Below are positions 1 to 11,270 of a DNA stretch of 64,000 nucleotides, piece after piece. Position 1 is the stretch's first letter. Each line of letters starts with the position of its first letter. The stretch is from Prorocentrum cordatum (lineage: Eukaryota > Sar > Dinophyceae > Prorocentrales > Prorocentraceae): the NCBI GenBank assembly GCA_963575745.1, contig CAUYUJ010018457.1:37501-101500 (forward strand), in the 5' to 3' direction. The position numbers were made by a program, and so were the translations under genes. Under the pieces are notes generated by a model, which did not search any database, was not told the DNA's origin, and saw only the letters and a list, made by a program, of their open reading frames with translations.

Positions 1-740
1 ACAACACAACACTACACAACTCATACATCCGTGCACAAATACTCAAAGCGGACATCAGCACCTACATCAGAGCCCACCGTCTGAGGTTATTCGGGAGCCT
101 CGTCACCGACGGGCCCTCTCACCTCATGGGGCTCTTGGGTGTCTTGCATCGGGAAGTCTCGGACTCTTGGGTATCTCTCATCATTTCAGATTTAATTTTG
201 GATGCGAGAATACACGCGCGCAGTGCACGATCTCCCAGACCCGCGAGATGATTTGCAGGTTTGGGAACGCTGTGCCAGACGATCCAAGAAGCGTTGGAAG
301 TCCGTCGTGGCGGACGCTGTACGCAAGTGCGCGGCATATCAGGCCAGAGCTGCCAAGGCTGTCAAGGCCGAAGCTGACATCTTCGAGATACTTTACGAAG
401 CTGGGGTACCTTATCCTGTCAAGGATCCCCTTTCACCCCCTCCGGGCTCAAGAAAAAAAACAGGTTCATAAACATACTTGTATGTGGTGTGGTATGCAAT
501 TCACGCATGTTCGTGGTATTAGACAGCATATTGCTCGGATACATCGTTCTTTCACACACACACACACCATTCGTTCAGTATTGGGTGACACTACTTCTTG
601 TGAGTAATGTAACAACGCAGTTCGCCAGCCGCAAAGCGCTGACCGAACACCTCGCTAAGGATGCCCCCAAGTGCGCTGTCTCGCTCTTGGCCAACGGTCA
701 GGATTGCAGTGGAGATACCGAGGCAGCCAGTCGCTAGCAG
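1..740 (+). pseudogene. LINE-type element: RT carboxy-terminal tail and C2H2 zinc fingers (5' end outside window)
   Basis: The first 180 bases read as a LINE-like RT tail containing RAHRLRLFGSLV and GPSHLMGLL, which I recognise from non-LTR elements of dinoflagellates. It is followed by a Lys/Arg-rich helix (RSKKRWKSVVADAVRKC). A C2H2 finger lies at about 479-546 (C-x2-C, then HVRGIRQH and IARIH) and a second finger-like CxxC...FASRKALTEHL..C at about 600-690. The pieces sit in different plus-strand frames and no single frame links them, so I call it a pseudogene; short introns are an alternative. It is continued by the domain at 744-1950. Identification rests on remembered family motifs; the frame breaks are seen directly. 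Confidence 0.6.
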
Positions 741-743
741 GAC

Positions 744-1950
744 TTGATGTTTGCTCTCAACTCGGAGGCCGCCACAAAGGCCGCCAACAACAGATCTATG
801 GGTCTTGGCAGGTGGAGGCAAGCTTACCCAGCAAGACAATGTACCCCGACACGTCCCCCCACTGAGTTTGAGCAAAACGTTATAGCTTTGCTGTCTGACG
901 CCGAAGCTAGAGCCGTCTTGGTAGAAGCTGATTATGTTTTTTGTTCCGAGGAGGCCGCGGTCCAATGTGTGAACCTGGGTACGTCCCAGGTTGGGGTCCA
1001 ATCGGGACCGTCTCTTCTGGAAGATCGTTTCTGGCCTTTTCGGCCCCAGGACTTCCAAAAAGAAGCTGCGGAGCACATTCCTTACCGTATCAGACGGTCG
1101 GATAAGTTTGTTTTAAATGTTTTTTTCTGGTATGAGACGCACTGGAGATATCCAGTGGCATCTGGATCGCACTATTAACCAGGATCCCCGATATACAGTA
1201 AACTGTTTATCCCTCGGCATTGCCATAGATGCTGTTAGAGGTGATTTGACTCAGCCCCAAGCCCTGGAGCATTGGGCCGAGCACATTCGAGCCAGATGGA
1301 TTCTTAACCCAAGGTGGGGGGCGCCTTGCGAAACTTGGTCCGCGGCGAGGTGGTATGAAGGAGGCCCCCCCTTTAAGGACTCGTGACCATGTTTGGGGTA
1401 TCCCATGTTGCACTCCCCGACAGCACTTGCAGGTAGAGACTGGCGCTCAGCTTTTGTTCGCCATTACTTATCTGCTTTCCGTCCACCTGCAGGTGGGCAC
1501 CAGCGGTTGGTTAGAGCACCCTACCCCCGCCACTTGGCTCCCGTCCGCCCCAACTTCTTTTCGTTGGCCTCCGTTAGTCGCCCTTTGCTCTGCCCCACTT
1601 TCCTCCGTTACGGACTTTGCCCAATGCGAACACTGGCCACAGGATACTGACATGTCAGCCGTCGGCCGTGCACCAACTAGGATTCTCTCGCTCCGCATGC
1701 CAGTTTTGGCTGAGGAGTTAAGAAGAACGCCTGGTTCAGGCAGATGCTCTCATGATAATGGTACACGTGTGACTTTTCGAGGTAAGGATAGGAACAAATT
1801 TCGCACCGCGGGAAAAATATTTACCCCACTGGGCTCTGTCGAGCTCTGGCCCGCGCCATCCTCTCTTCTGTGGAGCAATTTGTTGTCTCCGAAAATGAGG
1901 ATGCGGATTTCGTATATGCCCGCGATTCTCCCGAGGTGCTGTGTTCTCTT
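744..1950 (+). pseudogene. LINE-type element: carboxy-terminal domain with PCETWSAAR motif
   Basis: A plus-strand frame at 744-1178 (144 codons) overlaps the next at 1117-1386. The latter reads FSGMRRTGDIQWHL, LSLGIAIDAVRGDLTQP and then GAPCETWSAARW. This order (a start resembling a SAM-binding motif I, an acidic IAIDAVRGDLT, then a Pro-Cys loop) resembles a Rossmann methyltransferase with a C5-MTase-like PC motif. It is a recurrent carboxy-terminal domain of dinoflagellate LINEs; catalytic activity is not shown. The next frame (1355-1963) continues with HLQVGTSGWLEHPTPATWLP and a short GSGRCSH segment, both consistent with the same family. Successive frames differ, so the copy is broken. It lies directly downstream of the zinc-finger part, as expected for one element. 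Confidence 0.6.
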
Positions 1951-2469
1951 TTCGAATTCCTAGTTCCGTGGAGCGACGACTCCGACGAGCGTTTCTTGGT
2001 TCCTTCTGACTTTGGAGTGCAGAAGAAGAATCGCAAACGAGTTGACCCTGAGAAGCACAGATTTCTTGCCGAGGCAGTGGACATTCAAGGGTCTGACACA
2101 ACACACCAGCAGGAGGTTTTTGAAGCCCCTGAGGAGCAGAGATACATCGAGATCCAGGCTGACGCTCTCGCTGCAGCCCAAGACGGCCATTTTGGCACGT
2201 CCAGCTCCCTGCCTCCGCTCTCGTCTCCTCCGACGTCGTCGTCGCCGTCTGTTGTTGTCCCCCCCTCGCCTCCGCCCCTCGTCTTGAGCGGGGCCCAGCT
2301 GGCCCGCATCGAGACCAACCGAGCAGCGGCCAGAGCCAGACGCGCGGAGCGCGCCAGGCAGGCACATGCTCTCAGAGCTCCGTGGAGCGGTGGAGGCACG
2401 CTCAGGGGCAACTTCTCCGGGGAGCCCACACGGGTTCAGGGCCCCGACCTGTTCTACTTTGGAGGTTAA
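1870..2469 (+). CDS. Hypothetical 199-codon frame at the 3' end of the LINE fragment
   Basis: This ORF starts at an ATG within the tail of the previous frame and ends just before a CT-rich tract. The first 90 residues are acidic and ordinary in composition (MEQFVVSENEDADFVYARDS). The middle is a Ser/Pro-rich stretch (about 105-140), followed by a basic helix rich in Arg and Ala (IETNRAAARARRAERARQ). I recognise no family. Its position, immediately 3' of LINE sequence and in the same direction, suggests it is the end of that element or a neighbouring exon rather than an independent gene. No promoter or splice evidence was found. Confidence 0.35.
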   Translation: MEQFVVSENEDADFVYARDSPEVLCSLFEFLVPWSDDSDERFLVPSDFGVQKKNRKRVDPEKHRFLAEAVDIQGSDTTHQQEVFEAPEEQRYIEIQADALAAAQDGHFGTSSSLPPLSSPPTSSSPSVVVPPSPPPLVLSGAQLARIETNRAAARARRAERARQAHALRAPWSGGGTLRGNFSGEPTRVQGPDLFYFGG

Positions 2470-2574
2470 ACTAGTGGTGGCGAAAGTGGTGGATCCTCAT
2501 GAGGTCCCATGCGCCACCCACCGGTTTGCCTCGTGGGACGAGCACGCAAGACAGCGAAGCCGAGCGTCGCATCA

Positions 2575-2665
2575 TCACCTGCCTCCTCCCTCCTACCTCC
2601 TCCCTCCTACCTCCTCCTCCTCCCTCCCTCCTCCCTCCTCTCTCCTCCCTCCTCTCTCCTTACTC
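2575..2665. repeat. CCT/CTC-rich low-complexity tract
   Basis: A pyrimidine run built of CCTCCCTCC-type units. The rest of 2,470-3,110 holds no gene I can support. It contains a short motif, CCCAACCCTGGA, repeated near 2,681, 2,759 and 2,789, with similar inverted motifs (CCAGGGTTG) near 4,914 and 4,938, hinting at a dispersed repeat family. Confidence 0.7.
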
Positions 2666-3109
2666 CTCCCCGGTCGGTGTCCCAACCCTGGAAGATGTGG
2701 GCGGATCACCGCAAAGACGAAAACGGGAAAGAAAAGTTCCAATCCTGCAAAGGGAACAGCCCAACCCTGGATAGGGCGCTCGCGGCCCAACCCTGGAAAG
2801 GGGAAGGCCCAACACCGGAAACCCCCGCCCGAGCGATGGAAAGCACAGCAGATGGAGTATGAGGAGGAATCCAGGAAGAGGGGGCCGTGCAGCCGTCGCG
2901 CCGCTCCAAATTGCAGCCTCGATGCTCGCTGGCGAGCCTGAAACAGCCAATCTTGTTCACACCCTGGAGAGCCGCCGCGGTCGAATGATCGCCCAACCCG
3001 CACCACAGCGAAAACGGAGAGAAGGGGGGCAAGATGAGACAAAGAGAGAGAGAGAGAGCAAGACAAAACAGAAGGGAGGGAAAAGGAACAAGAAAGTGAG
3101 ATACACTAA

Positions 3110-3452
3110 TTTGGCGATTTCCCCACGCGTCCCCCCCGCCGCTCAAAACCGACGAAATCACCACACTAAGGCAAGCGGAGACAGGCAGACTAGACTGACA
3201 GACAGGCAAATCAAACAGAAAGAGAGGGGGGCAAAGAGAGAGAGAGAGAGAGAAATTGGGAGATGTAGAAAAAGAAAACAAACAAACAAAGGGAACATGA
3301 CAAGGAGAGGGACCCTAATTTAGTGATTTCCCCATGCGCACCCCCCACCGCACAAAGCCGACGAAATTACCAAACTAGGGCGGGGCGGTCGGGAAACCTT
3401 GTCCCCGGGGCCCTGGCGGTCGCATGAAAAACTACCATGCCACGCAGCCACG

Positions 3453-3486
<34 letters not shown>

Positions 3487-4790
3487 CGCACACGCACACA
3501 TACTCGCGTATATACGCCGACGCACCCAACACAGAAAGACAGGCAGGCAGGCAGGCAAACAGGAGACAGGCAAACATGACTGACAGATGGGCAAAGCGAA
3601 AACGGAGACAGGGAGGAGAGAGAGAAAGACAGAGAGAGAGCGAGAGAGAGAAAAAAACAAACAAAACAACAGAGAAAGAGAGAGAGGGAGAGAGAGCCAA
3701 AAAAAGGGAGAGGGAAAAGTAACAACAAAGGGAGAGACCTTAATATGGCGATTTCCACACGAGCCTCATCTGACACGCAAAAGCGACAAAATCACCACAC
3801 TAGGGCGGAGCGGTCGGAAAACCTGGCCCGCAGGGACCCGGCGGCCGCGTAGGAAAGGAAACGACCATGACACGCACGCGCACACAAAGACGCACACATG
3901 CGCTGACGCACCCAGCAGGCAGGCAAACGAGAGACAGGCAGACTAAGAGAAAGAGAGAGAGAGCAGACATGCAAAGCGGGGGAAAGACAGAGAGAGAGAG
4001 AGAGAGAGGTACAGATCGGGGAGACGTAAGACTCGGGTACGGGGGACTCGAAGTGGCTTGACGGGGCCATCATAAAAATCACGAGACCCAATCTGAAATT
4101 TCATGCGAGCTCCCGCAACAAACGTCCCACGAACACTGGACCGTCAAAATCCAGGACCCGCTCGTCAAACAACTCCGGCAAACCTGAGTTCCGGCTCACT
4201 CGAGTCATACGTTTCCCCGAACAAAGGGAGATAACAAAAAAAGAAATGACCCAAATTTAGTGATTTCCCTATGCGCACCCCCACCGCACAAAGCCGACGA
4301 AATTACCAAACTAGGGCGGGGCGGTCGGGAAACCTGGTCCCCGGGGCCCTGGCGGTCGCATGAAAAACTACCATGCCACGCAGCCACGCACACGCACGCA
4401 CACGCACGCACACGCACACATACTCGCGTATGTACGCCGACGCACCCAACACAGACGGACAGGCAGGCAGGCAAACAGGAGACAGGCAAACATGACTGAC
4501 AGATGGGCAAAGCGAAAACGGAGAGGGGGAGAAGAGAGAGGGAGAGACAGAGAGAGAGAGAAAGAGAGACAGAGAGAGATAGAGATAGAGAGATAAAAAC
4601 AAAAGGAGAGGGAAAAGTAACAACAAAGGGAAAGACCTTAACATGGGGATTTCCTTACGCGGCTCCCCCGCCACGCAAAACCGACGAAATCACCACACTG
4701 GGGCCAAGCGGTCGGAAAACCTAACCCGCGGGGACCCGGCGGCCGCGTCGGAAACGACCATGACACGCACGCGCACGCACAGACGCCAGC
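3110..4790. repeat. Higher-order repeat block with CA and GA microsatellites
   Basis: A module beginning GATTTCCCC and containing CGACGAAATxACCAxACTAGGGCG recurs near 3,113, 3,323, 3,747, 4,260 and 4,645. Copies starting near 3,318 and 4,256 are close relatives (same GGAAACCT, CCCCGGGGCCCTGGCGGTCG and GCAGCCACGCACACAC segments). Copies near 3,742 and 4,640 form a second related pair (GGACCCGGCGGCCGCG). The pattern is therefore a dimer of about 900-940 bp repeated about twice. Each unit carries (CA)n near 3,452-3,510 or 4,388-4,420 and GA-rich tracts near 3,610-3,700 and 4,545-4,600. Open frames here are products of the microsatellites. Confidence 0.8.
4015..4145 (+). repeat. Dispersed repeat, copy 1 (relative at 23,835-23,970)
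   Basis: The segment from GGGGAGACGTAAGACT through GGCCATCATAAAAATCACGAGA to ACACTGGACCGTCAA is closely matched by a second copy about 19.8 kb away in the same orientation. It sits inside the repeat block at 3.1-4.8 kb. No coding potential was recognised. Confidence 0.7.
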
Positions 4791-4974
4791 ACGATTTCCA
4801 TGTAGCTACCCCAACAAACCTTTCCGTTTCTCTTTCCACTGCTCGACCTTTCCGTTTCCAGTACTCGGCCTTTCCGTTTCCATGCTGGGGAGCAGCCTTG
4901 GAAAACAGCCTTTCCAGGGTTGGCGGGAGCTCAGGCTTCCAGGGTTGAGACCTCGTTTCTCGGGTTGGGAGTTT

Positions 4975-5050
4975 AACCCTCCTCCTCCTCCTCCACCTCT
5001 CTCCTCCCTCCTCCTCCTCCTTCTCCTCCTCCGTTTCCTCCTCCATCCCT
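4975..5050. repeat. CTC/CCT tract
   Basis: A pyrimidine tract of (CCT)n and (CTC)n. The stretch 5,050-5,590 holds no recognisable gene. A degenerate tandem repeat of roughly 80 bp is visible from about 5,156 to 5,330, marked by TTTGCAxCAG, GAGGGCGG and CTCTCGCCT. Confidence 0.6.
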
Positions 5051-5592
5051 CTTCCTTATGAACAACTCTCCCTGTCGCTTCCCCCGGACGTGTCCGTAAG
5101 GCGGGCCGGGCGTTTCGCCGGAGATTTCCTCACCACTGATGCCCCTGAAGCTTGACATTTGCAACAGTTGTGCGGACGGAGGGCGGGTGCTGAAAACGCG
5201 CCTCTCGCCTCAGCGCTGTGCGCAATCGTCTTAAAAGTTTGCAGCAGCTCAAGGATAGAGGGCGGTTCCTTTTCAAAATGTGGCTCTCGCCTGAGTGCCA
5301 CGCAAATTCGTGTTGACAGCTCGCAACAGGTTGAAGGATTCGTAGGGTCACAGGAGTATTGTTCTGACACGATCTAGAATGGTCCAGACAGAACAAGTCG
5401 CGTTGATTCGAGGTGTTGAACACCCAAGGATGGTGTTATGGCACGATTTCGGATTGTCGGGACACAACCATCACGTTCATTCGCGGCGCTCAAGTCCCAG
5501 GAACTGTGTTCTAGCAAGAGTGAGCATTCTCATAGGGCTGTCTTCCAATAAGGCACTCCCCGCAACGATCATATCGTTCATGCGTTTTGGGG

Positions 5593-5765
5593 ATTGACTG
5601 GTCCTCCTCCTCCTCCTCATCATCCTCCTCCTCCTGCTCCCTCCTTCCTCCTCCCTCCTCCCTGCTCCCTCCTCCATCCTCCCTCCTCCCTCCTCCTCCT
5701 CCTCCTCCTCCTCCTCCTCCTCCTGTTCCTCCTCTCCACCTCCTCCTACTCCTCCTCTTCTGACG
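5593..5765. repeat. (TCC)n / (CCT)n trinucleotide tract
   Basis: A run of CCTCCTCCT units with interruptions directly precedes the second LINE fragment. Long Ser/Leu/Pro or Glu/Arg open frames on both strands are explained by this composition and are not genes. Confidence 0.85.
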
Positions 5766-5769
5766 GTCT

Positions 5770-7290
5770 GGGGGCCCGTGGAGGGCCCCAAGAGCCCAGA
5801 AACGGAGAAAAACTTCGGGACCCGTTTCCCTCAGGACCGCATCTCTCCATCGGGGGCGTCCAAGATGGGGGCGTCCGAGAGGGAGGCTCGCAAGTCCTGG
5901 CTCGAGGCTCGTGCGCAGCCCAGGGGGCAGCCAAGGCACGTGCTGAAAGATGAAGGCGGGACCATGAGATTGGGGAGACCTCGTGGCCCCAGCCATGATA
6001 TCCCCCCCCTAAGCATCGACTCAGCCGCTTTGGAGGCCCTCGAGCGCTCCGAGATGCCCTATGCCATGATGCACACATGCGCAGCAGCGTAGACAGGCCC
6101 ACGTCACTGCTCGTATCGCTGGAGAGCTGGCCCCACCGATCCGCCCATGGCGCGGTCTCGCCCAAGGGGACAGCACTGCCCCAGCCACAATGATTGCATG
6201 TCTGGCTCCGTGGCAGCCTTTCGGAGCCAGCAGCTGCTACATGGACGACAGGTCCCTCGTGGCGGACAATAACTTGAGTCTCCAGCGCGACCTTCAACTC
6301 ACCACCGCGTTCGACAAGAACATCGGCTTCTCAGAGAACACGGCCAAGTGGCAAACTTGGTCTGCAAATCTATCCTGATCTACCCATGTCGAGCACCTAG
6401 GCATCATCGCGGTTCCCACGGACCCGTCCGTGCAGATCGTTCCTCGGCAGCAGTGGAGGAAGGTCCAGAGTGCCATCGACATCCTTGCCACCATCCCTTG
6501 ATCTACCCTGGTTCGGACGAGGCTGGCCTATGCGTATATCAAGCCAGTGTGGACATGGGCGAGTCCTGTGGTGGTCCCACCGCCGCTCGAATTCGCCAAG
6601 AAACTGGCCAAGGCTACCTGGCGAACCAGTACGACGTGGTGGTGCTTGGGACGGTGGTGGCGTCAGAACATTCCACTACATCCGACATACGGTGCCGCGC
6701 TGAAAGCTTCCGAGACCATCGCCGACGCCAAGATCGTATGGAGCACTTTCCTGGATACATCTGTGTCGGCGCACGCCAAGGCCCGGCTTCGATTCGCTCG
6801 CTGCTCTGAAGGGAGGGGGGAGCCTGCTGGAGGCTGGCCCCATGCCAGAGCATCGGGTCAGACATGCAGCGGAACATATTGTTGATGCTTCGTGGCGTTT
6901 CTGGGCTCGAGGCGCTCCGTCGTACAACAGGTGGGTCCTGCATGCACTTCGGCCGTTGGCGCGTATCAAGTGTTTGCAAATGGTCAATCCACAACGCCAT
7001 GATGCTGAAGGCATTGATGATGTAGATATCAACGCCAGCTCGTCCAATCTGTTTTCTCGTTGGAGGCGTAAGTTATCGACTCAAGAGTGTCTGCGCCTGT
7101 CTATCTTTCGGTCGGGAGCGGCGACTTCCGAGACTTTTGCCGCCTCGGATGACGGGGCCGAGCGTGCTCGAATGATGCTGGTTCTCTGCCAGATGGGTGT
7201 CTACATCGTCTCACAGGGCCTCGAAAAACGACTGGTGGATCCTGGGCCGCTCCGACATTGTCGGGGCCGTCTTCCTTCCAGAGCGTAGCC
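5770..7290 (+). pseudogene. LINE-type reverse transcriptase fragment with YMDD box
   Basis: The plus strand around 6,100-6,190 reads RIAGELAPPIRPWRGLAQGD, an RT QGD-type motif. At 6,229-6,300 SCYMDDRSLVADNN supplies the catalytic palm box. TAFDKNIGFSENTAKWQTW follows, then VEHLGII and a thumb-like region. The part at 6,842-7,288 (EHIVDASWRFWARGA, NLFSRWRRKLSTQECLRLSIFRSGA) matches what I recall downstream of LINE RTs in dinoflagellates. Stops and frame changes near 6,380, 6,500 and 6,890 break the frame, and the 5' half (endonuclease) is missing, as in 5'-truncated LINE insertions. It may belong to the same family as the fragment at 1-2.5 kb, but it cannot be the same copy because the order is reversed. 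Confidence 0.65.
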
Positions 7291-8650
7291 AACCACTTGT
7301 GCATCTACCCCATTGTCAGGGTGCTGTACTTCATTATTCCCCGCCCCCGACTTAATGGCGATTCCGGTTTCTTGCTGCCCGTGGGCGGCGACAGCCGTCG
7401 CCAGCGACTGCCGCGCGGGGGCGCAGCGGAACACGCAACACTCAGCCGTGAACGCCAGCGCTTCCGCGCGGTGTGCTTCGGGAGTCGGTGCGCCCACCTC
7501 CTCGCTGCACCACGAAGAGGTGGGTCGGCGGCGAGCGGGGGGGGGAAAGAGAAGGAGAAGGCCCTCTCAAAGGCGTCGGGGCTTCTCAGAAGCCATCCTG
7601 CCTTCTCTGACTTCCTCCCCCCCGGGCTGGCCGCCGAGTGGAGGTCCCTGCTCGGCTCGGAAGCGCTGGCGTGGAGGCTCGCTGGGGGGGACAGCCTCAC
7701 AAGCCTCGGGCCGTCTGACCCAGGCGTTCGAGGCCCCGCAGTCCATCTTCCTGCGTGAAGGCCTTCCCGGCCAAGGCCCTCAAGAACGAGTTCTGAGGCC
7801 GCGGTCTGACACCTGTGCGAAACAGGCCTCGAGGCCCAAAGCGGCGGACGGGCGACGGAAGCCAGGCCAGCGGAAACAGAACGAGGGCGCGAGCTGTCGC
7901 AGCCATTACGACAGGGATCGCGGCCCAAAGCCGGCGACAGGCCGGCGCGAGCCGTCGCAGCCATTACGACAGGGAACGCGGCCTGAACGCCATCAGCGCG
8001 CAGCCGCAACGTGTGGTGAAGAAACGTACGTGCCCCTTTCATGCAGCTTTGAGGCCGCAGTGGCAGTTCAGGGGCCAGTGGGGGCCCCTGCAGGACCACT
8101 TTCCTGCAGTCCTCGCTCTCCCACGGTTACTGCCCCCCGTTGCCGTCCGCCCGAGCCACTACGACTCCGCCCCTCAAGCTGCTCCGATATGGGGCCATAG
8201 CCGAGCCTGCACGCGGGCGGCATTGTGCCGCTTCGGAGTCTTGGGGGGGTCCTAGGGAGGACGACGGCGAAGAGGAGTGCGGCGAGCGCACCTTTGGCGA
8301 TGGCGGCCTCGTCGTCGCCGGCGGTGTACTGGAACTGGATGGCCACGCACCCGATGGTCGAACTGCATTTGATTATGCAGTCGCCCTTCCCGAACCCCAT
8401 CTGCTCGGGGCCTCTGGGCCAGGCGGGTGAGCCGATGGCCAGAGCCGAGGTGAGGGCAAGGGGGACTGTGGGAGATGCGACGGAAGCTGCACGGGATTCA
8501 AGAAAGTGGGATCATGGAGGGATCCAGGGGTGGAGGACAAGACGGGGCATAATCATGAAGGGAAAAGTGAGAACGGAGGGAACAAGGAAGTCTGTTAAGA
8601 CGCCCGAATGGGGGATGCAATTATCCAAGCGAAAGGCCGCTGGTGAGTAC
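7291..8650. other. No recognisable gene; GC-rich spacer with a small tandem duplication
   Basis: Long overlapping frames on both strands (for example 7,313-8,200 plus and 7,305-8,099 minus) have no recognisable domains and mirror each other, as expected for GC-rich noncoding DNA. One clear structure is a direct repeat of about 38 bp containing GTCGCAGCCATTACGACAGG near 7,894 and 7,951, period about 57 bp. Confidence 0.5.
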
Positions 8651-8654
8651 CGCA

Positions 8655-10790
8655 CTGGTGCGTATCCTCTTCGGTGGAGCTCCCTATGGTGCCACGGAGC
8701 GTGTGAGGGGTGTGCCGACATGGGTGGCGGGGACGCATGTGGTCACAGCTTCTAAGGCCTTCGGTGGAGCTCCCTATGGGGGCCACGACACATGTGAGGG
8801 GAGTGCTGCCGAAATGGTAGCGGGGACGTAAGTGGTCACAACCAGTGATGCTTTCGGTGGAGCTCCTTACGGGGCCATGAAGCGCGTGAGTGGTGTACCG
8901 AAATAACTGGCGGGGACGCATATGGTCACAACCACTGAGGCGTTCGGTGGGGCTCACTATTGGGGCCACGAAACGTGTGAGGGGTGTGCCGACATGGGTG
9001 GCGGTGACCCGTGTGGTCACAGCCACTGGGGCCTTCGGTGGAGCCCCCTATGGGGCCAGGAAAAGTGTTAGGGGTGTGCCGACATGGGTGGCGTGGACGC
9101 ATGTGGTCACAGCCGCTGGGGTCTTCGGTGGCGTTCCATTTTGGGCCACGAAGCGCGTGAGGAGTGTGCCGGAATGAGTGGCGGGGACGCATGTGTTCGC
9201 AGCCACTAAAGCCTTCGGTGGAGCTCCCTAATGGGGCCACGACACGTGTGAAGGGTGTACCGAAATTAGTGGCGGGGACGCATGCAGTCACAGACACTGG
9301 GGCCTTCGGTGGCGTTCCCTATGTGGCAACGACACGTGTGTGGAGTGCTGCCGAAATGAGTGGCGAGGACGCATGTGGTCACAGCCACTGGGGCTTTCGG
9401 TGGAGCTTCTCTGGGACCACGAAGCGTGTGAGAGGTGTGCCGAAATGGGTGGCGGGGACGCATGTGGTCACAGCCGCTGGGGTCTTCGGTGGCGTTCCAT
9501 TTTGGGCCACGAAGCGCGTGAGGGATGTGCCGAGAAGAGTGGCGGGGACACATGTGGTCACAACCACTGAGCCGTTTGGTGGAGTTCCCTAATGCGGCCA
9601 CGAAGCGCGTGAGGGGTGTGCCGACATGGGCGGCGGGGACACATGTGGTCACACCCACTGGGGCCTTCGGTGGAGCTCCCTGTTCGGGCCACGCCACGTG
9701 TGAGGGGTGTGCCGAAATGGGTGGCGGGGACGCATGTGGTCACAACCACTGTGGTCTTCGGTGGCGTTCCTTATGGGGCCACGAAGCGCCCGAGGGGCCT
9801 CCCTACTGGAGCCACGAAACGATTGAAGGGAACGCTGCCGACATGGGTGGCGGGGACGCATGTGGTCACAGCCACTAGGGCTCTCGGTAACATTCCTTGT
9901 GGGGCCACGAAACGTGTGAGGGGAATGCTGGGAGGGGAGTGCTGCCGACATAGGTGGCGGGGAAGCATGTAGTGACAGCCGCTGGGGCCTTCGGTGGCGT
10001 TCCTTATGGGGCCACGAAACTTGGTGCGCCGAAATGGGTAGCGGGGACGCAAATGGTCACAGCCAGCGGGGCCTTCGGTGGAGCTCCCCATTGGGCCACG
10101 AAGCGTGTGATGGGTGTGCCGACATGGGTGGCGAGAACGCGTGCGGTAACAGCCACTGGGACCCACGGTTGAGTTTGTTATGGGGCCAGGACGAAGGTGA
10201 GGGGTGTGCCGACATGGGTGGCGCGGACGCATATGGTTACAGCCAGTGGGGTCTTCGGTAGCGTTCCTTAAGGGGCCACGAAGCGCGTGAGGGGTGTGTC
10301 GGAATGGGTGGCGGTGACCAATGTGGTCACAGCCACTAAGGCCTTCAGTGGAGCTCCCGAAACGCGTGAGGGGTGTGCAACAAACATGGGTGGCGGGGGC
10401 GCGTGTGGTCACAGCCACTGGGGCCTTCGGTCGAACTCCCTACGGGACCAGGGAAAGTGAGGGGTGGGTGGCGCGGACGCATGTGGTCACAGCCAGCGGG
10501 GTCTTAGGTGGCGTTCCTTACGGGGTCACGAAGCGCGTGAGGGGTGCGCCGGACTGGGTGGCGGGGACGCATGTGGCCACAGCCACTAACGCCTTCGGTG
10601 GAGCTCCCTGATGGGGCCACGACGCGTGTGAAAGGTGTGCCGATATTGGTGGCGCGGACGCATGTAGTCGCAGCCACGGGGGCCTTCGGTGGCGTTCCCT
10701 ATGTGGCCACGTCGCGTGTGAGGGGAGTGCTGCCGAAATGGGTGGCGGGGACGTATGTGGTCACAATTACTGCCCCGCTGCTGCTGCTGC
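8655..10790 (+). repeat. 90-bp satellite array, about 23 copies
   Basis: The marker TTCGGTGGxGxTCC recurs near 8,670, 8,759, 8,852, 8,942, 9,033, 9,122, 9,212, 9,302, 9,394, 9,483 and onward to 10,683. Most spacings are 84-93 bp; near 9,755-9,990 two longer intervals (about 128 and 106 bp) mark rearranged units. Each unit contains GGGGCCACGAAGCG, GTGAGGGGTGTGCCGA, TGGGTGGCGGGGACGCATG and TGGTCACAGCCACTG. Two subtypes alternate irregularly (GGTGGAGCTCCC versus GGTGGCGTTCC). A plus-strand frame runs through many units because the period is close to a multiple of three; I treat that as incidental. Confidence 0.9.
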
Positions 10791-10834
10791 ACCTGCTTCT
10801 GCTGCTGCTTGCCAACCATCGTACTTCGTCGTCC

Positions 10835-10940
10835 TGTGGCAGCAAATCCCCCCACAAGTGCTTTGTAGCCTTGAACCAACATGAATACGGACCAGAATCC
10901 ACTGTCGTGAGTCTAAACGATCGAATCTGGGACACTTCCA
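10835..10940 (-). repeat. C1 3' LTR
   Basis: This is a direct copy of 19,910-20,016: both contain CAAGTGCTTT, TAGCCTTGA, CATGAAT, AATCCACTGT and ATCTGGGACACTTCCA. On the minus strand it starts TGGAAGTGTC and ends CA. Outside it, toward the left, lies a GCT-rich spacer and then the satellite array. Confidence 0.75.
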
Positions 10941-11270
10941 CATGCCCCAGACTTTCTTGTAGATTCCGCTGCCCATGAAGTGGAGACTGTCCCTCCCCGG
11001 GGTTGACCCACTGAGGCCTTGCTCAATGGTCTGCTCTCCGGCAGAGAACGTCTAAATGTTATGAAACGTTCCTGCCTGTCGGCGGGCTCCTCTGATCACT
11101 TACTGGAAAACGGGATCGTCTGAGAGGCCTGCCAGCCGAAGCAAGCAGCAGGAAGCAGAGGAGCAAGTGGGAGAGGAAAGGAGGGGAGAACCACCAGCCA
11201 CACCACCACCAGACCGGGCTCTGGACTCCAGGAGGGTGTGCTCCCCGAAACTGTCGACGAAATCGATCGA

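Noticed and set aside
2593-5791. Glu/Gly-, Ser- or Arg-rich open frames over CT and GA tracts
   Set aside because: They are translations of microsatellites, open on both strands, without domains.
8655-10611. Long plus-strand frames encoding repeated GGVPYGATKRVRGVP peptides as a real repeat protein
   Set aside because: The period of about 90 bp keeps frames open by chance over a few units, but indels break the frame repeatedly and the complementary strand is equally open.
8655-10790. Regular 90-bp periodicity suggesting a CRISPR-like array
   Set aside because: The whole unit is repeated with gradual divergence; there are no short exact repeats separated by unique spacers and no cas genes. 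It is a satellite.
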